NCBI GenBank assembly: GCA_003550725.1
Contig: PUKZ01000066.1
Span: forward strand, 1-64,000
Origin: Bacteroidales bacterium
Lineage (GTDB): Bacteria; Bacteroidota; Bacteroidia; Bacteroidales; UBA7960
Direction of reading: 5' to 3'
DNA: 64,000 nt
Shown one piece after another: positions 18,030 through 26,910 of the stretch. Under the pieces are notes generated by a model. That model made no database searches, was not told the origin of the DNA, and worked only from the letters and a program-made list of their open reading frames with translations. A program made the translations under genes and the position numbers. Numbering within the stretch: position 1 is the stretch's first letter; each line of letters begins with the position of its first letter.

Positions 18030-19982
18030 ATGATCATTATAAGTGGCATATCTGTGCACTTTACAGGGAACTACCTTTTTGAAGACATCTCTTTTATTGT
18101 AAATAACAAGGATAAAATAGGCCTTGTAGGAAAAAATGGCACAGGAAAAACCACACTAATGCGAATACTTAATGGTGAATTACAGCCTGAAAAAGGCAAC
18201 ATATCTGTTTCTAATGATGTAAAAATAGGATATCTTCCCCAGGAAATAAAGCTCAGAAGTAACAAAACCGTAATTGATGAAACACTTACAACCTTCAAAG
18301 AAGAGTTAGCTCTGCAAAAATCCATTGAAAAACTAAACCAAGAGATATCAGCCAGAAATGACTTTCAGTCAGACAGTTACCATGAACTTGTTCAAAAACT
18401 TGCCGAAACAACAGAGCGTTATGAATTACTGGATGGTTCAAGGATTGAAGTAAAAGCTAAAAAAATTTTACGCGGACTGGGATTCCTGAAAGACGATATG
18501 GATAAACCAATGTCGGCCTTTAGCGGCGGTTGGCAAATGCGTGTTGAACTAGCCAAAATACTGCTAAAAAAACCTCATTTTATTATGCTCGATGAGCCCA
18601 CAAATCATCTTGATATCCAATCAATAGAGTGGTTGGAAAACTACTTAATTGAATATCCGGGGGCAATAATGATTGTATCGCACGACAGGGCATTTTTAGA
18701 TAATATTACAACCCGGACCATTGAAATATCAAAAGGCAAAATATACGACTACAAAGCTTCATACACTCAATATGAAAAAATGCGCCTTCAAAGAGAAGAA
18801 ATAGAAACAGCTGCTCTGAACAATCAACAAAAACAAGTTGCTCAAATTGAAAGATTCATAGAACGATTTCGTTACAAAGCATCCAAAGCCAAGCAGGTTC
18901 AGTCTAAAATTAAAATGCTTGAAAAAATGGATAAAGCCGAAGTTGATAAAATTGATCAGTCTTCAATATATTTTCGTTTTCCACAAGCCACACCATCCGG
19001 TAAGCTGGTACTTGAAGCATCAGATATCACAAAATCATATGGTACAAAAAAAGTGCTCGATAATATATCATTTGCAATCAACCGGGGAGAACGGATTGCA
19101 TTTGTTGGTAAAAATGGGGAAGGTAAAACAACATTATCAAGAATTATCGTAGGCAATCTCAGTCATGAAGGCAAATTAAAACAAGGTCACAACGTATCAA
19201 TAGGATACTTTGCACAAAATCAAGATGAGCTGCTCGATAATAATAAAACAGTCTTTCAAACACTTGATGACATAGCAATTGGAGATGTAAGAAAAAATAT
19301 TCGTGGTATCCTCGGTGGTTTTTTGTTTAGCGGCGAAGATGTTGAAAAAAAAGTAAAAGTGCTCTCAGGTGGCGAAAAATCCAGACTGGCAATAGCAAAA
19401 ATGTTGCTCTTACCGGTCAATTTCCTTGTGCTTGACGAGCCAACAAACCACCTGGATATGAGATCAAAAGATATCTTAAAAAATGCATTGCTGCAATTCA
19501 ACGGAACCATAATTATTGTTTCTCACGATCGTGACTTTATGAATGGATTAACCAATAAAGTTTATGAATTTAAAAATAAAAAAATCATTGAATACCCGGG
19601 CGATATCTACGATTACCTAAAAAGCAGGCAATTGGATAAACTAGATGACCTGGAAACAGAAAAACAAAATGAAATAAAAGAAGCCAAATCTTTGTCAACA
19701 AGTTGCTCATCAAACAAAAAAGAATGGCAGTACAGAAAAAAAACAGAAAGCGAATTAAGAAAATTACGAAACAAAATATCAGAATCAGAAACAAAAATAG
19801 AAGAACTGGAAAATAAACTCGAAAAACTGGAAAGTAAATTATCTAATCCCGAAAATGATTCTGAGTATATAAGTAATGGCAAAGTATTTGAAGAATACAA
19901 TGTGCTTAAAAAATCTCTGAATTTGGAAATAGAAAAATGGGAAAAACTAAATATTGAACTGGAAAATAAAAATATAACTTAG
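18030..19982 (+). CDS. ABC-F family ATPase (ribosome-associated type, Uup/YheS-like)
   Basis: The 650-residue soluble protein has two ABC domains and no membrane part. Walker A motifs are GKNGTGKTTL (about 36-45) and GKNGEGKTTL (about 357-366). Signature motifs are SGGWQMRVELAK and SGGEKSRLAIAK, and both Walker B/ABC-F boxes read LDEPTNHLD. A charged linker (about 240-320) joins the domains, and a C-terminal coiled coil rich in Glu and Lys occupies about 550-650, as in Uup and YheS. ABC-F proteins act on the ribosome, resolving stalled or unusual elongation states. I cannot distinguish a housekeeping from an antibiotic-protection role. It is probably co-transcribed with aspS, a translational context. 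Confidence 0.93.
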   Translation: MIIISGISVHFTGNYLFEDISFIVNNKDKIGLVGKNGTGKTTLMRILNGELQPEKGNISVSNDVKIGYLPQEIKLRSNKTVIDETLTTFKEELALQKSIEKLNQEISARNDFQSDSYHELVQKLAETTERYELLDGSRIEVKAKKILRGLGFLKDDMDKPMSAFSGGWQMRVELAKILLKKPHFIMLDEPTNHLDIQSIEWLENYLIEYPGAIMIVSHDRAFLDNITTRTIEISKGKIYDYKASYTQYEKMRLQREEIETAALNNQQKQVAQIERFIERFRYKASKAKQVQSKIKMLEKMDKAEVDKIDQSSIYFRFPQATPSGKLVLEASDITKSYGTKKVLDNISFAINRGERIAFVGKNGEGKTTLSRIIVGNLSHEGKLKQGHNVSIGYFAQNQDELLDNNKTVFQTLDDIAIGDVRKNIRGILGGFLFSGEDVEKKVKVLSGGEKSRLAIAKMLLLPVNFLVLDEPTNHLDMRSKDILKNALLQFNGTIIIVSHDRDFMNGLTNKVYEFKNKKIIEYPGDIYDYLKSRQLDKLDDLETEKQNEIKEAKSLSTSCSSNKKEWQYRKKTESELRKLRNKISESETKIEELENKLEKLESKLSNPENDSEYISNGKVFEEYNVLKKSLNLEIEKWEKLNIELENKNIT

Positions 19983-20080
19983 CCTTCGAAAAAGCTTCAT
20001 TCTTATGAAATACTTTATCAAAAAATAAATTATTGTTTTTAAATTATAATAACAGAAAGTATTTTAATTTTCTATTTTAT

Positions 20081-20287
20081 TTACCCACCCGCCAAAAGAT
20101 GAATAACAGCTACATCATCACCGTCATAAATAACAGTTTTATCATAATCTTCCTTCTTAATAACTATACCATTTACTTTAACAATCAATGATTTAAATGT
20201 GAATTTTTTTATATCCAATAACTCCTGTATAGTAATTCTATCATATCCTTTTATTTCTTCAGTTTGGTTGTTAAGTGTGATCTTCAT
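20081..20287 (-). CDS. thiS: ThiS-like sulfur carrier protein
   Basis: The 68-residue protein has the beta-grasp ubiquitin-like pattern and ends in the diglycine HLLAGG, the end that is adenylated and thiocarboxylated. VNGIVIKKEDYDKTVIYDGD and VAVIHLLAGG are typical of ThiS, which supplies sulfur for the thiazole of thiamine. No other thiamine gene (thiG, thiH, thiF, thiE) is in the window, so the partner enzymes must lie elsewhere, and a different sulfur-transfer role is possible. It lies 44 bases after the end of the upstream membrane-protein gene on the same strand. Confidence 0.85.
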   Translation of the reverse strand: MKITLNNQTEEIKGYDRITIQELLDIKKFTFKSLIVKVNGIVIKKEDYDKTVIYDGDDVAVIHLLAGG

Positions 20288-20331
20288 AGCTTATTTCAGT
20301 TTCATTATTTAAAAGCTGTTGTTAAATAAAA

Positions 20332-20850
20332 TTACAGGAAAGATTTTCTTGCCTCAGCTTTAAGAAACTCCAATGCTTTCCTGTTGGCCGGCTTTTCGGC
20401 TCCTTTTTCGAGAATTTTTTTGCTTAAATCAGTAGATGAAGCATTTTCATCTAATTGTCCTGCACAAGTATTAATTTGTTGAACAATTTCCTCTTTAGCA
20501 TTTTTAACCATTTCCCATCCTTTTGATGAAACGTAAAGTTGTTGTGAAAGATTATGATCAAATTCGTCTCTTATTGCTCTTATTAACGTTCCATGAAATT
20601 GTGAAGCAGTCATTTTTTGATCATGCACCCGCATAATAAGGTTTCGTGGAGATATTCGTTCAAGCAACAGAATAATACGCTCATATGCCTGCATACGTAA
20701 TGGTAAAGAAACTTTATGTTTTTCTTCCATCATACTCACATGTCGTTTTTTCATCTCCTGGGCAAAATATTCTTTTAAAAGAGTATAGGCAGTTATAAAA
20801 ACAATAATTGCCGGAATTGTGTACCTTAAAGCTTCAAGAAAACCTATCAT
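20332..20850 (-). CDS. Small membrane-anchored protein conserved in Bacteroidota (DUF7935-like)
   Basis: The 172-residue protein has one N-terminal membrane helix (about 8-26) followed by a charged, mostly helical cytoplasmic region. The sequence SLPLRMQAYERIILLLERIS near residue 50 and EFDHNLSQQLYVSSKGWEMV near 95 match a family I know from Bacteroidota as uncharacterised (DUF7935). I recall the family rather than having verified it. The function is unknown. thiS follows on the same strand. Confidence 0.75.
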   Translation of the reverse strand: MIGFLEALRYTIPAIIVFITAYTLLKEYFAQEMKKRHVSMMEEKHKVSLPLRMQAYERIILLLERISPRNLIMRVHDQKMTASQFHGTLIRAIRDEFDHNLSQQLYVSSKGWEMVKNAKEEIVQQINTCAGQLDENASSTDLSKKILEKGAEKPANRKALEFLKAEARKSFL

Positions 20851-21162
20851 TATTTATGTTTTTAATGTTGATAATTAAGTATGCTAATTTACAAAAGCTG
20901 ATCAAATTGATTATCATTTTATGATTATTTTTATCATAAAATATATAAGTGCAATTTATGTATTAACTTAACTTTTCATTTTTTAAACCCGATTTTAATG
21001 TTAATTAAACGGCAGTAGCGCTTATTTATAAAAAATACTTACAGTAAATATAAGTTGAGATCTATTAATAATTTTTAATTTCTTAAATTTGTTGCTCTTT
21101 TACAATAACAATCCATATTATTTAATTTTTTATATGTTTTAAAATATTAAAATCATTTTATT
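20851..21162. other. Divergent intergenic region
   Basis: The region separates the minus-strand membrane protein from the plus-strand aminotransferase. Apart from the -7-like TAAATTTG at 21084-21091 it holds only AT-rich DNA, with a short palindromic ATTATCATTTTATGATTATTTTTATCAT-like area near 20910-20940 that I cannot assign. Confidence 0.5.
21084..21091 (+). promoter_or_regulatory. Candidate -7 element for the aminotransferase operon
   Basis: TAAATTTG lies about 70 bases before the ATG at 21163. A TTG at 21055-21057 is 26 bases upstream, longer than the usual 17-21 spacing. Confidence 0.4.
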
Positions 21163-22356
21163 ATGACTGTTTTATCAAAAAGAATAACAAGGTTATCTGA
21201 ATCGGAGACTTTAGCAATGGCGCAAAAGAGCCGCGAACTGAAAGCTAAAGGATATGATGTAATTAATTTGAGCTTGGGGGAGCCTGACTTTTTCACACCT
21301 GATAATATTAAAGAAGCTGCTAAGAAGGGTATTGACGACAATTATAGTTTTTACACTCCCGTAAATGGTTATTTGGATTTACGTGAAGCAATATGCAAAA
21401 AACTACAAAGAGACAATTCGCTTGATTATTCAGCTGATCAGATTGTTGTTACAACTGGTGCAAAGCAGGCTATAGCCAATTCGGTGCTTTGCCTTGTTGA
21501 TCCCGGGCAGGAGGTTATTATTCCTACACCATACTGGGTAAGCTATAAAGATATTGTTGAAATGGCTGAAGCAAAAGGTGTTTATATAACAGCCAATATA
21601 GAAAACGACTTCAAAATAACCCCTGATCAACTGGAAAAAGCTATTACACCCCAAACTAAACTTTTTATTTTTTCCAGTCCTTGTAACCCCACCGGATCGG
21701 TTTATACAAGGAATGAGCTTAAGGCACTTGCCGAAGTTTTTGATCGATACCCACAAGTATATATAATTGCAGATGAAATATATGAGCATATAAATTTTTC
21801 AGGTAACCATGAAAGTATTGCACAGTTTGAAAATATACGTTCAAGAGTAATTATAGTAAACGGCGTTTCCAAAGGATTTTCCATGACCGGTTGGAGACTG
21901 GGTTATATGGCAGCAGATAATAAAATTGCCAAAGCCTGTACAAAACTTCAAGGCCAATTTACTTCCGGGGCATCAAGCATTTCGCAAAGAGCTGCCCTTG
22001 AAGCTGTACTTTCAAATCCCGGAAATACAAAACACATGCTTGCAAAATTTAAAGAAAGACGAGATATGGTATTAGAAATGTTGGAAGATATACCACAAAT
22101 AAAAACAAATATTCCACAGGGTGCATTTTACATTTTCCCTGATATAAGCTCTTATCTGGGGAAATCATATGATAATAACACTATATCTACAGCCAAAGAC
22201 CTATGTATGTACATTCTGGATAAAGCAAATGTTGCAGTTGTGCCGGGCGATGCCTTCGGCGACCCAAATTGCATAAGAATATCCTATGCTACATCGGAAG
22301 ACTTACTAAAAGAAGCAATAAACAGAATAAAGAAAGCTTTGGATCAATTAAAGTAA
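21163..22356 (+). CDS. Class I/II pyridoxal-phosphate aminotransferase (aspartate aminotransferase-like)
   Basis: The 397-residue fold-type I aminotransferase has the PLP lysine at Lys237 in NGVSKGFSMTGWRLGY and the pocket motif SSPCNPTGSVY. ADEIYEH supplies the cofactor-binding Asp/Tyr, and CIRISYATSE near the end supplies the substrate-carboxylate Arg. The N-terminus LSESETLAMAQKSRELKAKG is typical of the AspB/Ib subgroup. It should move amino groups between aspartate (or a related amino acid) and 2-oxoglutarate; exact specificity is not readable. It is followed 10 bases later by rfaE1 and then ubiE. Confidence 0.92.
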   Translation: MTVLSKRITRLSESETLAMAQKSRELKAKGYDVINLSLGEPDFFTPDNIKEAAKKGIDDNYSFYTPVNGYLDLREAICKKLQRDNSLDYSADQIVVTTGAKQAIANSVLCLVDPGQEVIIPTPYWVSYKDIVEMAEAKGVYITANIENDFKITPDQLEKAITPQTKLFIFSSPCNPTGSVYTRNELKALAEVFDRYPQVYIIADEIYEHINFSGNHESIAQFENIRSRVIIVNGVSKGFSMTGWRLGYMAADNKIAKACTKLQGQFTSGASSISQRAALEAVLSNPGNTKHMLAKFKERRDMVLEMLEDIPQIKTNIPQGAFYIFPDISSYLGKSYDNNTISTAKDLCMYILDKANVAVVPGDAFGDPNCIRISYATSEDLLKEAINRIKKALDQLK

Positions 22357-22366
22357 GAACTTAAAT

Positions 22367-23383
22367 ATGGTAAGTAAAAAAAATATAGAAAAAACTATTG
22401 AAAGCTTTAAAGGCCTCAAGGTTTTGGTAATTGGAGATGTAATGATAGATTCTTATTTATGGGGGAAAGTGAATAGAATATCACCTGAAGCACCTGTTCC
22501 AATAGTTGCTCTTGAAAAACGTGAAAGTCGACTGGGCGGCGCTGCAAACGTTGCCCTCAACATCCAAAGCCTTGGAGCACAACCAATACTTTGCTCAATT
22601 ATTGGCCAAGATGATAAAAGTGAGACTTTTATTGAACTTATGGAAAAAGCAGGCCTTAATACAAAAGGCATTATGAAAAGTCCTCATCGATTGACTACCA
22701 CAAAATTTCGGGTAATAGGCAATAACAATCAGATGTTACGTGTAGATGAAGAATCGCTTATCAGCTTGCAAAACAACGAAATGACTTCATTGCTTAAAAT
22801 CATAAAATATATTTTAAAAAACAACACTATTGATGCTATAGTTTTTGAAGATTATGATAAAGGCGTAATATCTCATGAATTAATAATCAAATTAATAGAT
22901 CATGCCAACAAAAAAAACATACCGGTTGTAGTCGACCCTAAGAAAAACAACTTTTTGTTTTACAGAAATGTAGATCTTTTTAAGCCTAATTTGAAAGAAC
23001 TGCAAGATGGGTTAAAAATTGATATCGATGTTAACGACCAAGGCCAATTAGAAGAAGCGGTACATAGCCTATTGAAAAAAATACAAGCAAAAGTTGTCTT
23101 GCTTACTTTATCTGACAAGGGGATGTTTGTATGCAGTAAAACCGAAATACCCGGTCAATATTCATGTCATAGAATCCCGGCTCACATAAGAAATACATCT
23201 GATGTATCAGGAGCAGGTGATACAGTTATATCTGTTGCTGCTCTTTGTACCGCAGTGGGCATGGAACCTAAAATGCTCGCCATAATGTCAAATCTGGCCG
23301 GAGGTATAGTATGTGAAGAGGTAGGTGTTGTGCCGATTAGTTTAGATAAGATGATGAAAGAAGCCGTTAAGATGTTCAGTTGA
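22367..23383 (+). CDS. rfaE1: D-glycero-beta-D-manno-heptose-7-phosphate kinase (RfaE domain I)
   Basis: The 338-residue PfkB-family kinase makes ADP-heptose precursor for LPS by phosphorylating heptose 7-phosphate at C1. GDVMIDSYLWGKVNRISPEA and LGGAANVALNIQSLGA are the diagnostic heptose-kinase segments, and the catalytic Asp285 sits in DVSGAGDT. The cytidylyltransferase domain of the E. coli HldE fusion is absent, so the nucleotidyl-transfer step must be encoded elsewhere. It ends 4 bases before ubiE. Confidence 0.9.
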   Translation: MVSKKNIEKTIESFKGLKVLVIGDVMIDSYLWGKVNRISPEAPVPIVALEKRESRLGGAANVALNIQSLGAQPILCSIIGQDDKSETFIELMEKAGLNTKGIMKSPHRLTTTKFRVIGNNNQMLRVDEESLISLQNNEMTSLLKIIKYILKNNTIDAIVFEDYDKGVISHELIIKLIDHANKKNIPVVVDPKKNNFLFYRNVDLFKPNLKELQDGLKIDIDVNDQGQLEEAVHSLLKKIQAKVVLLTLSDKGMFVCSKTEIPGQYSCHRIPAHIRNTSDVSGAGDTVISVAALCTAVGMEPKMLAIMSNLAGGIVCEEVGVVPISLDKMMKEAVKMFS

Positions 23384-23387
23384 TATT

Positions 23388-24131
23388 ATGAAAAAAAATA
23401 ATCAACAGGATAATACAGTGCATGATTATGAACAAGAAGTTCAGATCTGTGATATGTTTGATAATGTATCAGAAAAATATGATCTTCTTAATAAAATTTT
23501 ATCATTTGGCATAAATTGTATATGGCGTAAGGAACTTGTAAAACAACTTCAACAATATAAACCCGCCCATGTTTTAGATATTGCCACCGGCACAGGAAAC
23601 CAGGCAATAAGAATTGCAAAACTAAAGCCTGAGTCAATAACTGCTCTTGACATTTCAATGCAAATGCTCCATATAGGGCAAAAAAAAATTAAAAAACGTA
23701 AACTTGATAAGCTCATTGATTTTAAGCATGGGAGTTGTAGCCAACTCCCCTTTGAAGATGAATCATTTGATACTGTTACCATTTCATTTGGTGTAAGAAA
23801 TTTCAATGACCCATTAAAAGCATTGAAAGAAGCATACAGAGTTACAAAAAAAAATGGAGTAATAATGATACTGGAATTTGGAATACCAAAAAATCCGCTT
23901 ATTAAATTAGCTTTTCTTTTCCATTTCACTAAATTACTCCCTTTGTTTGGAGGCTTATTGACAGGTAACAAAGCAGCTTTCTCATATTTAACCAACTCTG
24001 TAAAAAAGTTCCCGTATGGTTATGATTTTTTGACATTACTCGATAAAGCAGGCTTTACTGATCTGGAATATAAAAAACGTCATTTTGGTATAACATATAT
24101 ATATAGTGCAAGAAAAAAATCATTTGTTTAA
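23388..24131 (+). CDS. ubiE: Demethylmenaquinone methyltransferase (UbiE/MenG)
   Basis: The 247-residue SAM-dependent methyltransferase performs the last step of menaquinone synthesis. Diagnostic segments are MFDNVSEKYDLLNKILSFGI and WRKELVKQL, the SAM loop DIATGTGNQA (about 64-73), and TISFGVRNFNDPLKALKEAYRV. Bacteroidota make menaquinone rather than ubiquinone, so the MenG role is the likely one. It lies 4 bases behind rfaE1, with porT following after 116 bases, an arrangement I recognise from other Bacteroidota. Confidence 0.93.
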   Translation: MKKNNQQDNTVHDYEQEVQICDMFDNVSEKYDLLNKILSFGINCIWRKELVKQLQQYKPAHVLDIATGTGNQAIRIAKLKPESITALDISMQMLHIGQKKIKKRKLDKLIDFKHGSCSQLPFEDESFDTVTISFGVRNFNDPLKALKEAYRVTKKNGVIMILEFGIPKNPLIKLAFLFHFTKLLPLFGGLLTGNKAAFSYLTNSVKKFPYGYDFLTLLDKAGFTDLEYKKRHFGITYIYSARKKSFV

Positions 24132-24146
24132 TTTTGCCAGGCAAAA
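24132..24146. repeat. 15-bp perfect odd palindrome at the end of ubiE
   Basis: TTTTGCC and GGCAAAA flank a single central A directly after the ubiE stop codon. The loop is too small for a classical terminator; it could be a weak hairpin or a protein-binding dyad. Confidence 0.5.
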
Positions 24147-24192
24147 AACTTTTATTTAAAATAAAATATAAAAATTTAATACGATAATAACA

Positions 24193-24225
24193 TTTGATAA
24201 TAAGCGTTTAATACATATAGTTTTG
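24193..24225 (+). promoter_or_regulatory. Candidate promoter for porT
   Basis: TTTG at 24193-24196 and TAGTTTTG at 24218-24225 are 21 bases apart. The start of porT is 22 bases downstream, so porT can be transcribed independently of ubiE. Confidence 0.55.
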
Positions 24226-24247
24226 ACCTCCATAAAAAATTTAAAAA

Positions 24248-25009
24248 ATGATTAAATTTAGCAAACCTATTGCCGGCCTGTTTTTGTGCATATTTTTTAT
24301 GATAAGTTTTACTTCAGAGGCTTTATCGCAAAGAGATTTGCAAATGAAAAACATTCCACATTATGATTACCGGCCTTATCATTTTGGATTCCTGTTGGGT
24401 TTGAACCAAATGGATTTTGCATTGCGGCCAGTAGAAAATCTACACAAACTTGATTTAGAAGAAATTGGAGGTCACAATTTTGATAGCCTTCACTCAGTAT
24501 TACCACATAGCGAATATGGATTTAATATAGGTATTGTATCAAATTTAAAACTGGGAGAGCAATTTGATTTAAGATTCATCCCAACACTTACTTTTGGCGA
24601 CAGAATTATCACCTACGAAGGTGTGAGAGAAGACGGCAGATCCAAAATACGCAACCAAACCATTGAGTCAACTTTTCTGGACTTCCCCTTGCATGTCAAA
24701 TATAAGTCTGTAAGGATGACAAATACACGTGTTTATTTACTTGGCGGTTTAAAATACAGCCACGACCTCGCTTCTGTTGAAGATAAAGACGATCCGGATT
24801 CAGACCTGCTTGTCAGCACATTAAGAAATGATCTTTATTATGAACTGGGCATAGGTTTTGACCATTATTTTTATTATTTCAAATTCTCCACAGAGATTAA
24901 AGCATCATTCGGATTAAGAGATATCTTACAAGAAAATAATACCATATATTCAAAAAGCATTGATGGTCTTAAATCACAAATTTTCCAAATTTCTTTCCTG
25001 TTTGAGTAA
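24248..25009 (+). CDS. porT: Type IX secretion system outer-membrane protein PorT (SprT)
   Basis: The 253-residue protein has a signal peptide (hydrophobic about 8-24, ending near ALSQ) and then an eight-strand-type outer-membrane beta-barrel pattern. PYHFGFLLGLNQMDF, YGFNIGIVSNLKLGEQFDLRF, IESTFLDFPLHVKYKS and YLLGGLKYSHDLAS match PorT, a barrel protein needed for T9SS-dependent secretion in Porphyromonas and Flavobacterium. The position behind ubiE agrees. It gives direct context for the T9SS-sorted M23 protein at 393-3002. The assignment is by motif recognition and order, so a related general PorT-family barrel is the alternative. Confidence 0.85.
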   Translation: MIKFSKPIAGLFLCIFFMISFTSEALSQRDLQMKNIPHYDYRPYHFGFLLGLNQMDFALRPVENLHKLDLEEIGGHNFDSLHSVLPHSEYGFNIGIVSNLKLGEQFDLRFIPTLTFGDRIITYEGVREDGRSKIRNQTIESTFLDFPLHVKYKSVRMTNTRVYLLGGLKYSHDLASVEDKDDPDSDLLVSTLRNDLYYELGIGFDHYFYYFKFSTEIKASFGLRDILQENNTIYSKSIDGLKSQIFQISFLFE

Positions 25010-25359
25010 TTATAATCCCCAACAATATTATCTCCAAAAAAGTAGTTTTTAAAATAAAATATTATATTTTTATATAAAAGGCACAAAATTTGATAGATAT
25101 ATTAATATCAAAATTTGTTTACATTAAAAAATTTTTATAGCCTGAAATACATCCAATTAATAATTTTGATATTTTTATTATAAAAATAAAAACTGTAATA
25201 ATTTTATTAAAAGGCATTTTAACACAAGCTGTGTAATATTAGGGAGGTTAGCAAAGTTTTAAAATATTTAATCCTGTAATCATCTGATTTATAAAAACCT
25301 GTCATCCTTAACCCGTTACTAAATAATAAAATAAGAACTTTTAAATATATATTATAGAA
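25010..25359. other. Gene-free stretch with an inverted repeat
   Basis: The 350 bases between porT and the caspase-like gene are AT-rich. The one structured element is the inverted repeat at 25083-25118. No good promoter is seen close to the caspase-like gene; a TAATTTTG at 25161-25168 is nearly 200 bases from it. Confidence 0.5.
25083..25118. repeat. 13-bp inverted repeat behind porT
   Basis: ACAAAATTTGATA (25083-25095) and TATCAAAATTTGT (25106-25118) match in 12 of 13 positions around a 10-base spacer. It begins 74 bases after the porT stop and has no T-run, so it is either a weak terminator or a binding site. Confidence 0.55.
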
Positions 25360-26142
25360 ATGAAAACAATTAAATTAATATTTATTATTTTATTGGCAAA
25401 TTGCATCTCTATTTCTGCCAGCGAAAGCCAAAGTCCTATGGGTAAAACATGGGTTGTATTCATCGAAAACTCCCAATACCAACTTTATGAAAACCTTTAT
25501 AAAACAAGCAATGATATAAAACTAATGAAAGATGCGCTTGAAAATTATAAAATAGATAGTATCATTCACAAAACAAACCTTACGAAAAGCCAAATGGAAA
25601 ATTTCTTTTTTTCAGAACTGCACGAAAGTGTTTTAGATAATGAAGTAAAATCACTGATGGTTTGGTATGCAGGGCATGGTAAAAATATTGGTGATACAGG
25701 CTACTGGATTCCTGTTGATGCCATGTTAAATGATAAATCAACTTTTTATAATATCAATTACCTTAGAGAAGCTTTAACTTCATATACTGAATATCTTAAG
25801 CACACATTGGTTGTAACCGATGCCTGTGAATCGGGGCCGTCTTTTTACCAAGCTATGCGCTCTATTCCTCAAAACAGAAATTGTGATGATATTACTATCA
25901 CCAGATATCCATCATCACAAACAATTGCATCTTCAGGCTATGAACTTATACCTGAACCATCAATATTTACAAGAACATTTGCCACATTACTAACTCATAA
26001 CATTAATCCCTGTATACCAATTGAAAACATAGTAAACCAACTCATCATTGCCGCATCACGAAATAACCAACCTATACCACGATTTGGAAAGATAACAGGA
26101 ATGCAAGATGAAGGTGGCACATTTTTTTTCATTAAGAAATAA
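25360..26142 (+). CDS. Secreted caspase-like (C14/metacaspase-type) cysteine peptidase domain protein
   Basis: The 260-residue protein has a signal peptide (about 1-21, ending near SASES) and then one caspase-fold domain filling the rest. The catalytic pair is visible: His106 in WYAGHGK and Cys156 in VVTDACESG, the classical HG and DxCxSG caspase motifs. Cleavage after Lys or Arg is usual for bacterial metacaspase-like enzymes, but specificity cannot be read here. Unlike gingipains (also caspase-fold) there is no T9SS sorting domain at the C-terminus, so it should stay periplasmic or follow another route. Its neighbours are porT upstream and a small unknown secreted protein downstream. Confidence 0.85.
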   Translation: MKTIKLIFIILLANCISISASESQSPMGKTWVVFIENSQYQLYENLYKTSNDIKLMKDALENYKIDSIIHKTNLTKSQMENFFFSELHESVLDNEVKSLMVWYAGHGKNIGDTGYWIPVDAMLNDKSTFYNINYLREALTSYTEYLKHTLVVTDACESGPSFYQAMRSIPQNRNCDDITITRYPSSQTIASSGYELIPEPSIFTRTFATLLTHNINPCIPIENIVNQLIIAASRNNQPIPRFGKITGMQDEGGTFFFIKK

Positions 26143-26288
26143 TAATTAGAAAATAAATATAAAAACTACTTTATAATAATAACTTTAATTTATATATTAG
26201 CAATTTGTTTTTTAAGATATATTTTATATTTTTACCGTTTTTATGTTTTCAAATTCATTCTATCAATTATTAACCCAAATTTAAAAGT

Positions 26289-26822
26289 ATGAAAAAGTAT
26301 ACACTAATTCTTATTTTATTGATTTGTATTACCAAAATATTACCATTTACAGGGTTCGGAATGTATTATTTAAAGTCTCAAAATGAGCCTTATGCTCCTG
26401 TTTTCAAAATCCATGATAATATGGACAATCCGGAAATGTATCTTCCCCAGAAAGAAAGAGTTAAAAGCATGATACCATTGAAAGCAGAAGTTAACGTACC
26501 TCCATATCCTGATGCTGTTGTATTTCTTGTACATACCACTGATGAGTTGAAGCAAGCTACAGGTACGGATGGCCTGGCAGAAATCAAGCTGATCACAACC
26601 CATTCTAAAAAAGAAATTGTTCAATTTTATAAAGAAAAGCTTCCAGGCATATATTACCATGAATCTTTTTCAGTTCTTTACCATGGTGAAGATGAAGTGA
26701 GTATATCAGAGTTGATGGGTGGTATGCCACATATTTCTTTAATGGAGGCATCACCATCGATCAAGGAACTGGTACCCGATGCTACCTATTTAATAGGGGT
26801 TGTATACGAAACAAAAAAATAA
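26289..26822 (+). CDS. Small secreted protein of unknown function
   Basis: I do not recognise this 177-residue protein. It has an N-terminal hydrophobic segment (about 4-24), a probable signal peptide or anchor. A compact region at about 70-130 reads VPPYPDAVVFLVHTTDELKQ, then TTHSKKEIVQFYKEKLPGIYY. The alternation of a short strand, a helix and KKEIVQFYKEKL resembles small periplasmic alpha/beta domains in which parameters of a residue pair are matched, but no named family is claimed. It follows the caspase-like gene by 146 bases on the same strand and may share transcription with it. Confidence 0.7.
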   Translation: MKKYTLILILLICITKILPFTGFGMYYLKSQNEPYAPVFKIHDNMDNPEMYLPQKERVKSMIPLKAEVNVPPYPDAVVFLVHTTDELKQATGTDGLAEIKLITTHSKKEIVQFYKEKLPGIYYHESFSVLYHGEDEVSISELMGGMPHISLMEASPSIKELVPDATYLIGVVYETKK

Positions 26823-26910
26823 TTAGTAAGTAGATTATAATACTTTTATTTTTTTTGCATTAACTTAATCTACTTGTTATTTTTATTATTGCCGGAACCA
26901 ATTCTGCAGG

